DNA of 64,000 bases, taken from assembly GCF_049537125.1 (NCBI RefSeq), contig NZ_JBMVQY010000003.1, positions 484,991 to 548,990 on the forward strand, in the 5' to 3' direction. Positions 17,198-25,001 of this stretch are shown here, piece by piece. The notes under the pieces were generated by a model. That model was given only the letters and a program-made list of their open reading frames with translations. It was not told the origin of the DNA and ran no database searches. A program made the translations under genes and the position numbers. Each line of letters starts with the position of its first letter. The stretch's first letter is position 1. This stretch comes from Limisphaera sp026417315. GTDB lineage: Bacteria; Verrucomicrobiota; Verrucomicrobiia; Limisphaerales; Limisphaeraceae.

Positions 17198-17953
17198 ATG
17201 AGAGGGGTCGCTTCGTCGGGGCAACCACCGCCGCACGCGGTCCTGGTGGTGGATGGCGAACCGTTGTTGCGGGAGGCGGTGGGGCACTGGTTGAAACAAT
17301 CGGGGGACTTCACGTTGTGCGGGGAGGCGGAAGAAGCGGCCCAGGCCCTCGAATGCGTGGAACGGCGTCGGCCCGCCCTTGTCGTCACGGAACTGGCGCT
17401 GCCCGGCCGGAGTGGTTTGGAACTGATCAAGGATCTGCGCGCCCATCACCCGGAGGTGCGCGTCCTTGTGTTTACGCGATGTGACGAGCGTCTCTATGCC
17501 GGACGGGCCCTGCGCGCGGGGGCGCGCGGTTTTCTTTCCAAGCGGGCGCGGGGCGAGGAGTTGCTGGCGGCGCTGCGGCAGGTGATGGCGGGCCGGATTG
17601 CGCTTGCCGCGGATCTGGCGCTGCGCCTGCTGGAAGAGTTCACGGGAGTGAACGACGCCGGCGTGGGCGGGCTGGGGCGGCTGACGGATCGGGAGCTGGA
17701 GGTGCTGCGCTGGTTGGGACAGGCGCGTACGGTGCGGGAAATCGCCACTCTGCTGCATCTCAGCCCCAAAACGGTCGAGACCCACCGCGTCAACATCATG
17801 CGCAAGCTGCGGATTCCGTCCTCGCCCGAACTGCTGCGATTTGCCCTGCAACTGACCGAAGGCGAACTGGGCGCCGGCCTGGCGGCGGCGGTTTCGGGAC
17901 CCGACGCGGCCGTTCCGCGCCCGGGACGCGGGGCACAGCCCCAGGGAAGCTGA
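17198..17953 (+). CDS. NarL/FixJ-type response regulator with Glu at the phosphoacceptor site
   Basis: A protein of 251 residues from the ATG at 17198 (254 from the ATG at 17189). The receiver domain covers about residues 12-130: VLVVDGEPLLREAV, then VVTELALPGRSG, where Glu65 occupies the normal phosphoacceptor aspartate, conserved Thr93 and conserved Lys115 (GARGFLSK). One acidic residue of the DD pair is a glycine. The LuxR-type helix-turn-helix follows at about 170-230: LTDRELEVLRWL, REIATLLHLSPKTVETH, INIMRKL-like NIMRKLRI. Glu often mimics phosphorylation, so the protein may be permanently active, which is inference. No sensor kinase is adjacent. The prepilin and propeller genes follow in the same direction with short gaps. 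Confidence 0.85.
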   Translation: MRGVASSGQPPPHAVLVVDGEPLLREAVGHWLKQSGDFTLCGEAEEAAQALECVERRRPALVVTELALPGRSGLELIKDLRAHHPEVRVLVFTRCDERLYAGRALRAGARGFLSKRARGEELLAALRQVMAGRIALAADLALRLLEEFTGVNDAGVGGLGRLTDRELEVLRWLGQARTVREIATLLHLSPKTVETHRVNIMRKLRIPSSPELLRFALQLTEGELGAGLAAAVSGPDAAVPRPGRGAQPQGS

Positions 17954-17967
17954 GGGGAGACGCGAAG

Positions 17968-18699
17968 ATGAGCCCGAAAGACCGCCACGGGACCGGCCCG
18001 GCTCCGGCAAACCCGGCTGGAGCGGCGGGGCTGCGGCTGCGTCGGGCGTCCGGCCCGGGCGATGGAGGGAAGTCGGCACTCAAACCGGTACGCCATGGCG
18101 AGGGGGGCTCGACCGCACGGGCGTTCAGTCTGGTGGAGCTGTTGGTGGTCCTCGTGATCCTCTGCGTGTTGATCGGGCTGAGCTGGGCGCCCGCGCAGCG
18201 GGCGGCCGCCCGGCGCGCACGAGAGCACTGCGCCCTGCAACTGAGACAGATGCACGTGGCGTTGGAGCTTTACGCGCGGGACCATGGCGGCGGCTATCCG
18301 GCCCTGCCTTCGGTGCGCACTGCGGAACCGGTCCTGAGCCTGTTGGTGCCTCGGTATACGGTGGCCACCGCCACCTTCGTCTGCCCGGCCAGTGGGGATC
18401 ATCCACCGCCAGAGGCCGTGCCTTTTGCGGCCGGGCGGATCAGCTATGCGTATTACCAGGGGCGGCGTGCGACAGAAGCGGCGCGGGATCCGCTCGTGAG
18501 CGATGAGCAAATCAATTCCACGGCGAAAACCCCGGGAGACCCGGTTTTTTCCCCGGACGGCCGGCCGCCGGGGAACAATCACGGTCGGCTGGGGGGCAAC
18601 GTGTTGTTCGGGGATGGCTCCGTTCGCTTCACTCCACCGGTCGCGGCGTTTCCGCTTCCCTTGGGACCCGGGGTCGCGTTGTTGAATCCCAGGCGATGA
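17968..18699 (+). CDS. Type IV pilin-like protein (prepilin signal, H-Xn-DG tail)
   Basis: A protein of 243 residues. The type III (prepilin peptidase) signal is FSLVELLVVLVIL, preceded by an unusually long leader of about 50 residues rich in Gly, Pro and Arg; cleavage would precede the Phe, with Glu at mature position 5. The mature part has the hallmark of the abundant Verrucomicrobia/Planctomycetes pseudopilins: a terminal HGRLGGNVLFGDGSV, close to the H-X9-DG processing-associated motif but with ten residues between His and DG. GGGGAG upstream of the ATG at 17968 is a good ribosome site, 14 bases after the regulator's stop. Its role (pseudopilus or surface protein) is unknown. Confidence 0.8.
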   Translation: MSPKDRHGTGPAPANPAGAAGLRLRRASGPGDGGKSALKPVRHGEGGSTARAFSLVELLVVLVILCVLIGLSWAPAQRAAARRAREHCALQLRQMHVALELYARDHGGGYPALPSVRTAEPVLSLLVPRYTVATATFVCPASGDHPPPEAVPFAAGRISYAYYQGRRATEAARDPLVSDEQINSTAKTPGDPVFSPDGRPPGNNHGRLGGNVLFGDGSVRFTPPVAAFPLPLGPGVALLNPRR

Positions 18700-18703
18700 C
18701 CGA

Positions 18704-20737
18704 ATGAGCGTTACGGTCAAAGTTCAGTGTCCGTGTGGAGCGCGGTTCGCTTTTGAGGTCGAGCCGGTCGAAGGGCGCTTGCCGGTGCCTGTACACTGCC
18801 CGGAGTGCGGGGCGGATGCCACCGGGCTGGCCAACGCGGCGCTGGCGGGATGGACAGCCGGCGAAGGCGTGACCGCGTCCGAGAGCGGCCGCCCCCGCGT
18901 ACGCTTGCGCTCGGAGCGTTCGGTGGACATCGCAGCGGCGTCGCCCCGGCCGGGAGAATCTCCCCAAGGACCGGCACGCTGTCCACAGCACCCGGATGAG
19001 CCGGCGGTGGAACGTTGCCGAGTTTGCGGGCGACCGATCTGCCGGCGGTGCATGGAGCTGCATGGCTACGTGTGCTCGGTGCTCTGCGCGGGTCGGGCCG
19101 AGCGCGAGGGGATCGAAGTGCCCGAGTACGCCGGCCGGAGGGACCGGGTGATCCGGCGCCGTCAGCGCTGGGTTAGGACGGCGGCCGTGGCAGTGGCAGT
19201 GTTGGGGCTGGGGACCGTCGGCGGGTGGGTTTGGTCCAAATGGTGGGGAAGCCGACCCCGCACGGTCTTTGTCGCGTCTGTCCAAGCGGATGAATTGAGC
19301 TCTTGGGAGCTGTTGCGCCCGGAGGTTCTGTTGTCCTGGAACGCCCGTGAGGCAGTGCTGCGCGTCTTGCCGGAAGGGCGGGTTCTGTGGCGGGTCCCTT
19401 GGGAGGACGGGGAGCGCGACGAGTTGCCCCGATTGCTGGCGGATCACCCGTATTTGTGCTGGTTGCGAGGGGCGCGGTTGTTTGCCATCGATTCGCGGAC
19501 GGGACAACGCCGGTGGCAGGTGGAACTGCCTTCACCCGTGCTCGGGGTGCGGTGGGACGATCAGGCGGCGGTGGCGGTCAGTGGGCAGGGCCGCGGTCCT
19601 CGCACGGTCACGCGTGTGGAGCTGGCGACCGGAGCCGCGAAACGCGAGGTGGTGATTCCGACACCGGTGCCGCGGCCGTTGGGAGTTGCTCTGGGTTCGG
19701 AGACCCGCCCAGCCCGGGTGCCCACCGCGGCGGATGCCGCCGCCTTCCTCGAAGAGGACCCACAGGAGACAGACACCGCCCCGCCCCGCCACGAGTTCTA
19801 TCCCGCCGGCGCGGAGGTCGTGGAGTTCCAGACCTGGTTGATCCAGCGCAACATCTCGATTCGGGAGGGGCTCAAGCCAAAGGAAGCCCCCTCGGTGCTC
19901 GAAAGCGACCGGCTCACGGCCGGCCGGAGCTGGGAAGCCGTGCGAGAAGCCCTGGATGACCTCCGGCGGGCGCGCACCGGGAGCGTCGTGAAAGAAGACC
20001 GAAGCCGTTATGGGGTGCGGCTGCGGCGCTGGATGGGAACCGGGCCCACGGAGTGGACCGGAGAAATCGTGGGGCCGCCGTGGTGGGTGCCGTTGCGGAG
20101 TGTGGATGTGTTGCTCGGGGCCACCCAACTCCTGGTGTTCGAAAAAAGCGGTCGGCTCCGCTGGACGGCCGCCCTCGCGTTTCCGGTTTCGCCGGAGATT
20201 CTCCAGCAGGCGGAGACGGCGGGTCACGGGTGGCCCTGCCTCGAGGTGGGACCGCATCTTTGCGTGTTCGATCAGGGCATGCTGACCTGCTTCGAGCTGA
20301 CCACGGGTCGTGTGCGCTGGCGCCTGCCCAGCGTGGGCATCGCTCGGGTGCACGAGCATGAGGGTCGGGTGCTGTACGTTTGCACCACGACCGCCACAGT
20401 GGACGACCTGGCCCACCCGTTGCAGGTCAAGCTGTTGGACAAACCGCAGCCGCTGCTGCTCAAGGTGGAGGCTGACACCGGACGGGTGCTGTGGCGACAA
20501 GCGCGATTGGCGGATCGGTGTTTTCCCACCGGCTCGTACCTGTACGCATGGTGGTTTTCACGGGGGATGAGCGGGGAGGGGACATTCTTCAACTTGTATC
20601 GGTTGGACCCGCGGACCGGCGTCCCGCTGTGGCATGAATATACCGAGCGCTGGCCCCGTCGGCTGGCCTTCCATGCCCACCGGTTTCTGGTGCAGTGGGA
20701 AGACCGCATCGAGGTCCGGGAATTTCGTTCCCATTGA
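18704..20737 (+). CDS. Zinc-finger, single-pass membrane, beta-propeller protein of unknown function
   Basis: A protein of 677 residues that I cannot assign to a named family. The N-terminus has a four-cysteine zinc site (CPCGARF ... CPECGAD, residues 9-39). A B-box-like cluster (CPQHPDEPAVERCRVCGRPIC, then CMELHGYVCSVLC) spans about residues 92-130. One membrane helix follows near residues 163-182 (TAAVAVAVLGLGTVGGWVW). The large C-terminal part is rich in W-strand repeats of the PQQ/quinoprotein propeller type, such as LFAIDSRTGQRRWQ, LTCFELTTGRVRW and LLKVEADTGRVLWRQ. The zinc domains should be cytosolic and the propeller periplasmic. It starts 4 bases after the prepilin stop, so the two are co-transcribed. 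Confidence 0.7.
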   Translation: MSVTVKVQCPCGARFAFEVEPVEGRLPVPVHCPECGADATGLANAALAGWTAGEGVTASESGRPRVRLRSERSVDIAAASPRPGESPQGPARCPQHPDEPAVERCRVCGRPICRRCMELHGYVCSVLCAGRAEREGIEVPEYAGRRDRVIRRRQRWVRTAAVAVAVLGLGTVGGWVWSKWWGSRPRTVFVASVQADELSSWELLRPEVLLSWNAREAVLRVLPEGRVLWRVPWEDGERDELPRLLADHPYLCWLRGARLFAIDSRTGQRRWQVELPSPVLGVRWDDQAAVAVSGQGRGPRTVTRVELATGAAKREVVIPTPVPRPLGVALGSETRPARVPTAADAAAFLEEDPQETDTAPPRHEFYPAGAEVVEFQTWLIQRNISIREGLKPKEAPSVLESDRLTAGRSWEAVREALDDLRRARTGSVVKEDRSRYGVRLRRWMGTGPTEWTGEIVGPPWWVPLRSVDVLLGATQLLVFEKSGRLRWTAALAFPVSPEILQQAETAGHGWPCLEVGPHLCVFDQGMLTCFELTTGRVRWRLPSVGIARVHEHEGRVLYVCTTTATVDDLAHPLQVKLLDKPQPLLLKVEADTGRVLWRQARLADRCFPTGSYLYAWWFSRGMSGEGTFFNLYRLDPRTGVPLWHEYTERWPRRLAFHAHRFLVQWEDRIEVREFRSH

Positions 20738-21149
20738 GCCGCAGGGCGTTGGATTGAAACAGCACCGGGATCGGGTCACAACCTCGGGCCTGCACGGGCG
20801 TCCAGAATCCCGGCCGGGACGGCTCGCGCGCGGCGGGTCTGCGCGCCGTTTGGCAAATTTCACATTGCAAGAACGCCCCGGCGTCTGCTATATTGTGTGC
20901 CGCCCGCGGGGGCGAGAAAGGGTCCCCGAGGGGGAAAATCCCAGCCCACGATTGCAGAGGAGCGCCCGGATGGGTGATCGGCGCGGTTCTCGGAGTTCTG
21001 CACTTTCCGGCGCGGAACGAGGTTCGATGCGACGGACAGACCGAGAGCTTTTGTATTTTTGCCTGCGCTCCGGGCTGGGCAGGGGAACCGGGCCGGACCA
21101 CCAACCCCGGGCGGCTGAAGAGCCGTCAAGTGGGAACGTCTGATCAGAT
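20738..21149. other. rpoD upstream region
   Basis: About 410 bases containing a good promoter (20865-20894) and a GC-rich leader of roughly 250 bases. No structured RNA family or upstream reading frame is recognised. Confidence 0.5.
20865..20894 (+). promoter_or_regulatory. Promoter of rpoD, extended -10
   Basis: TTGCAA (20865-20870) and TATATT (20889-20894) are 18 bases apart, and the -10 is preceded by TGC, giving an extended -10. It is the most AT-rich and consensus-like promoter in the window, and predicts a leader of about 250 bases before rpoD. Confidence 0.6.
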
Positions 21150-23117
21150 ATGGCGAGTAAAAAAGCGGTAGCGAAAAAGAAAACTGAAACCGTGCGGCGC
21201 GGAAAGACGGCCAGGTCCAAAAAGGCCGAGCCGTCCAAGAAGGCTGCCGAGAGCAACGCTCCGGCAGCCCCCACCAAGGTGCGTCGCCGCTTTGTTTTGG
21301 GCAGTCTGAAGCGCAGGGAAAGGACCGAAACCTCCACCGCTCCCGCATCGAGGGCCCCTCGCCCGGCGGGCGATTCCGGCGTCACGCCGCCCTCCGGTTC
21401 CGGTACCCCCGCCCCTGCATCCGGCACCGCACCGGCCACGGGAGCCGCGGCCGGCTCCAACCCTCCGGCCGGAGAGGTGGTCCGTCGGCAGGCGGCCGAC
21501 CTGAACGAGGCCATCAAGATCCTTGTCCATCTCGCCCACGAGAACGGGCACATCACCTACGATGACATCAACGACATCCTGCCGGACGGCCTGACCCCGG
21601 ACGAATTGGACGAGCTCTACACCAAGCTCCGGGCGATGGACATCGAGATCGTGGAAAATCCGGAGGTGGATCTGGGGCGGCCGGTGGACGGCGAGGAAGA
21701 CGAGGAGGATCGGCTCGATGCGCTCGACGATCCCGTGCGCATGTACATGAACCAGATGGGCAAGGTGCCCCTGCTGACCCGGGAACAGGAAATCGAGATC
21801 TGCAAGCGCATCGAGGAGGCCGAACTGGAGATGAAACGGATCATCTACAGCTTCGGCTTTGCCGCCAAGGAACACATCGCCATCGCCGAAAAGCTCCTCA
21901 GCGAGCCGCCCAAGGAACGCTTCGACCGCGTGGTGGTGGACAAGAAGGTCGCCAACCGCGAAGGCCACCTGCGGGATCTGCGCAAACTGGTGAAAACCGT
22001 GCAGGCCCTGGACCAGCAGGTGGACGCGCAATACGCCCTGGTCCAAAAGGCCGCCACCCCCGCCGAACGCGCCGCCGCGCAAGCGGCCTTTGAAAAACTC
22101 GACAAAAAGCTCCAGTCCTACTTCCCGAAGTTCTACTACAAGCAAAAGGTGCTGGAGGAGATGGTCGTGGTGGCCGGCAACATCCACGAAAAGTTCCAGC
22201 AAAGCGTCCGGGCCATCGAGCAATTGGAAAAGCAGCCCCCCTCGCCCGAACGCGATGCGGCCCTGCAGGCCGAGCGGGACAAGATTGCCGCGCTGGAACT
22301 GTTCGTGCGCATGCCCCGCGAGGAGTTCTACAAGGCCTTCGACGCCCTCAAGGCGGCCGCCGACCGCGCGCATCAGGCCAAGACCCACATGGCCGAGGCC
22401 AACCTCCGCCTGGTGGTCTCCGTGGCCAAGAAGTACACCAACCGCGGCCAGTCGTTCCTGGACCTCATCCAGGAGGGCAACATCGGCCTCATGAAGGGCG
22501 TGGAAAAGTTCGAGTACCGGCGGGGCTACAAGTTCTCCACCTACGCCATTTGGTGGATCCGGCAGGCCATCACCCGCAGCATCGCGGATCAGGCCCGCAC
22601 CATTCGCATCCCGGTCCACATGATCGAGACCATGAACAAACTGTGGCGGGTGCAAAAACAACTGACCCAGGAACTGGGCCGGGAACCCACTCCGGAGGAG
22701 ATCGCCGACGAAATGCACCTGCCGGTCAGCCGGGTGAACTCGCTCCTCAAGATGGCCCAGCAACCCATCTCGCTGCACGCGCCGGTCGGCGACGACGGCG
22801 ACGTGAGCGTGGGCGATTTCATCGAGGACAAAACGGCCGAGAATCCGCTGGAGGTCACCAGTTACAGCCTCTTGCGGGAGAAACTGTCGGAAGTGCTGGC
22901 CACACTGACCGAACGCGAGCGGAAGATTTTGGAAATGCGGTTCGGCCTGGTGGACGGGTACGAGCGGACGTTGGAAGAAATCGGCAAGATGTACAACGTG
23001 ACGCGCGAGCGGATCCGCCAGATCGAAGCCAAGGCCCTGCGCAAGCTGCGGCATCCGACGCGCCTGCGGCATTTGCAGGGCTTCCTCGAAGGAGCCGAGG
23101 AAGAGGCGGCTGCCTGA
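21150..23117 (+). CDS. rpoD: RNA polymerase primary sigma factor (sigma-70)
   Basis: A protein of 655 residues. A Lys/Ala/Pro-rich tail fills residues 1-105. Region 1.1 follows (about 115-170, LPDGLTPDELDELYTKLRAM), then region 1.2 (DPVRMYMNQMGKVPLLTREQE, 194-214), a long non-conserved insert, region 2 (about 412-490) with NLRLVVSVAKKY, GNIGLMKGVEKFEYRRG and FSTYAIWWIRQAI, and region 4 (about 585-645) with TLEEIGKMYNVTRERIRQIE. This is the full housekeeping architecture. It is expected to read the TTGACN/TANNNT promoters seen across the window. The tail is longer and more basic than in most RpoD proteins. No clear Shine-Dalgarno site precedes the ATG. Confidence 0.95.
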   Translation: MASKKAVAKKKTETVRRGKTARSKKAEPSKKAAESNAPAAPTKVRRRFVLGSLKRRERTETSTAPASRAPRPAGDSGVTPPSGSGTPAPASGTAPATGAAAGSNPPAGEVVRRQAADLNEAIKILVHLAHENGHITYDDINDILPDGLTPDELDELYTKLRAMDIEIVENPEVDLGRPVDGEEDEEDRLDALDDPVRMYMNQMGKVPLLTREQEIEICKRIEEAELEMKRIIYSFGFAAKEHIAIAEKLLSEPPKERFDRVVVDKKVANREGHLRDLRKLVKTVQALDQQVDAQYALVQKAATPAERAAAQAAFEKLDKKLQSYFPKFYYKQKVLEEMVVVAGNIHEKFQQSVRAIEQLEKQPPSPERDAALQAERDKIAALELFVRMPREEFYKAFDALKAAADRAHQAKTHMAEANLRLVVSVAKKYTNRGQSFLDLIQEGNIGLMKGVEKFEYRRGYKFSTYAIWWIRQAITRSIADQARTIRIPVHMIETMNKLWRVQKQLTQELGREPTPEEIADEMHLPVSRVNSLLKMAQQPISLHAPVGDDGDVSVGDFIEDKTAENPLEVTSYSLLREKLSEVLATLTERERKILEMRFGLVDGYERTLEEIGKMYNVTRERIRQIEAKALRKLRHPTRLRHLQGFLEGAEEEAAA

Positions 23118-23198
23118 ACCCGCGCCCGTGCCGGCTGCAGACCGGCCGGAGCACCGCTTCGCCCGGGCCGACCGCGCCCAACCAGGGAGACGACGGCC

Positions 23199-23879
23199 AT
23201 GAAAGTCACGTATTACGGTCACTCCTGTTTCGCCGTGGAAACCGGCGGGCGCACGCTGTTGTTCGATCCCTTCATCACGCCCAACGAGTTGGCCAGGAGC
23301 ATCGACCTCAACCGTGTGCCGGCCGATTACATTTTGATTTCACACGGCCACTTCGATCACATTGCGGATGCGGTGGCGCTGGCCACCCGAACCGGAGCCA
23401 CGGTGATATCGAACTATGAAATCACCGTCTGGCTGGGTCGCCAGGGCGTCCAGCGGACCCACCCGCTGAACCACGGGGGCTCGGCCCGCTTCGATTTTGG
23501 CCGCGTCAAGTACACCCCGGCTGTTCACTCCAGCAGCCTGCCCGATGGCAGTTACGGAGGGAACCCCGGCGGCTTTCTTGTCGAAACGCCGCACGGCGCC
23601 TTCTACTACGCCGGGGACACCGCCCTTACCTACGACCTGAAACTCATCGGCGAGAGCACACGCCTGCGCTTTGCCGCTCTGCCCATTGGCGACACCTTCA
23701 CCATGGGCGTGGACGACGCCATCAAAGCCGCCGAGTTCCTCCGCTGCGACGAAATCCTGGGCGTCCATTACAACACTTTCCCGCCGATCCGCATCGACAC
23801 AGCCGACGCCGTGCGCCGGTTCAAAGCCGCCCACAAGAACCTCTACCTGCTGCTGCCCGGCGAAAGCCACAACTTCTGA
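23199..23879 (+). CDS. UPF0173 family metal-dependent hydrolase (MBL fold)
   Basis: A protein of 226 residues, the normal length of UPF0173. It opens with MKVTYYGHSCFAVE and carries the zinc motif ISHGHFDHIADA (HxHxDH). Further metal ligands are at AVHSSS and YAGDTALTYD, and the end has GVHYNTFPPI. The fold is that of UlaG-like hydrolases, but the cellular substrate of the family is unknown. It lies 81 bases after rpoD in the same direction and has GGAGAC upstream of the ATG, so it may share the rpoD transcript. It is the last normal gene before the accessory island. Confidence 0.9.
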   Translation: MKVTYYGHSCFAVETGGRTLLFDPFITPNELARSIDLNRVPADYILISHGHFDHIADAVALATRTGATVISNYEITVWLGRQGVQRTHPLNHGGSARFDFGRVKYTPAVHSSSLPDGSYGGNPGGFLVETPHGAFYYAGDTALTYDLKLIGESTRLRFAALPIGDTFTMGVDDAIKAAEFLRCDEILGVHYNTFPPIRIDTADAVRRFKAAHKNLYLLLPGESHNF

Positions 23880-25001
23880 AACCGCCACGGATAGGCCTCG
23901 CAAGCGGGCCCGGAATGCGGGCTCCGGATGGGTAGCGCGCCGGCGCGAAAGCGGCAAAACGCAAGGACGGGACCGCCCGTGGGAGCGCCAGGGGCAATCG
24001 ACCGGCTCCGCAGGCCGCTGGCGCGATGGGTCCGTGCTGGTTCCGAAAGGAGCGGATCCTTGGCTGGAGCCTTTCAGGTCAACGGGGTGCGACGTGAGCG
24101 CATGCTCCAGGAACGGCAAGGACTCAGCTTGATTGGATCGTAAACGGCAGGGGCCTGCACAACACCCCGTCCGGGGACGCACTTCCGATTTCAGGACACC
24201 CCGAAAACTCGGCAGAGCTTCTCGGGCCTTCTCGGCACGAAACTGCCCACGGAAAAGACCCTTGATCGGCATTCTTGAGCCCGGGGCTTGGACGCAGAAA
24301 CACGACCTCCAATGTCCACGGATCGCACCGGCTGACCCACGCGTCGAAGGCGCACCCTGTCCGCCCGCCCGGGCCACGCCCCGGGAGTCCTGTCCCCCGG
24401 TACTGAACGCGTCCCGGAGCAGCGCGACCCGATAACGCCCAGCGCGTTGGCCGGGGAAGCTACACCCAGTGTCGCTCCTTCGGGGTCAGGTGAATCCTCG
24501 TTGCCTGCCCACCCGCGGCGTTGTCCCGGCCTGGTGAATCGAAGCGATGTTGCGACACACGATCGGACGCCCGAAGGCGGTAAAACCCTTCCGGGCTTTA
24601 ACGTGCTCATGAACACCTTGATGAAACAGTCCTTTTCACCGAGGAATCAGCATTCCGAATCCACAGGTTACGCGGGGGCTTTGAGGAAATGTTGCCTCTT
24701 TCGACCTCTTTTAAAGCCCACAGAGGACACGGATTGCGCAGAAAATGGATGAGGAGTCGGACCCGGCGCGTGCCGGTGCCGGGATGCTTTTCGGGAAGAA
24801 TGGCGGATTGGGTGGCTATCGTGTAACCCGGGGGCGCGACCGTTTTTGTGGCTTGTGCGTGGTCTGTGGGCTTGAAGAATTCAGCGCCCTCCGCGCTTTC
24901 CAACGGGGCCTCAGCCCGAACTCGGCGGTGCCCGGATTGGCCTCTTTCAGCTGGAGAGCGGCTCGTGCTGCGGCTTTGCCGGAGTACAAACCGAGTACCC
25001 G
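23880..25001. other. Gene-poor left part of the accessory island
   Basis: About 1.1 kb with no intact gene. It includes one copy of the dispersed 120-base repeat (24181-24306). Around 24716-24900 there are fragments resembling common noncoding phrases (CCACAGAGGACACGGA; TTCAGCGCCCTCCGCGC) that recur in many bacterial intergenic regions. Open frames on the minus strand (for example 24607-25224) lack start signals and family features. Confidence 0.4.
24181..24306 (-). repeat. Dispersed ~120-base repeat, copy 1
   Basis: This copy and the one at 30241-30369 are co-linear over about 120 bases in the same orientation. Shared words include ACTTC at the same end, GGAAA-A-ACC at offset 70, ATT-T-GA at offset 90 and CCGGGGCT at offset 100. 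Identity is moderate (roughly 60 percent by eye). It lies at the left edge of the Rhs/IS island. Confidence 0.5.

Noticed and set aside
21144..23222. A 692-codon minus-strand frame opposite rpoD
   Set aside because: Antisense shadow of a strongly biased gene; no independent features.
24716..24900. Phrases like CCACAGAGGACACGGA suggesting a repeat or CRISPR
   Set aside because: Only single imperfect occurrences are present, with no regular spacing. No CRISPR array is seen anywhere in the window.
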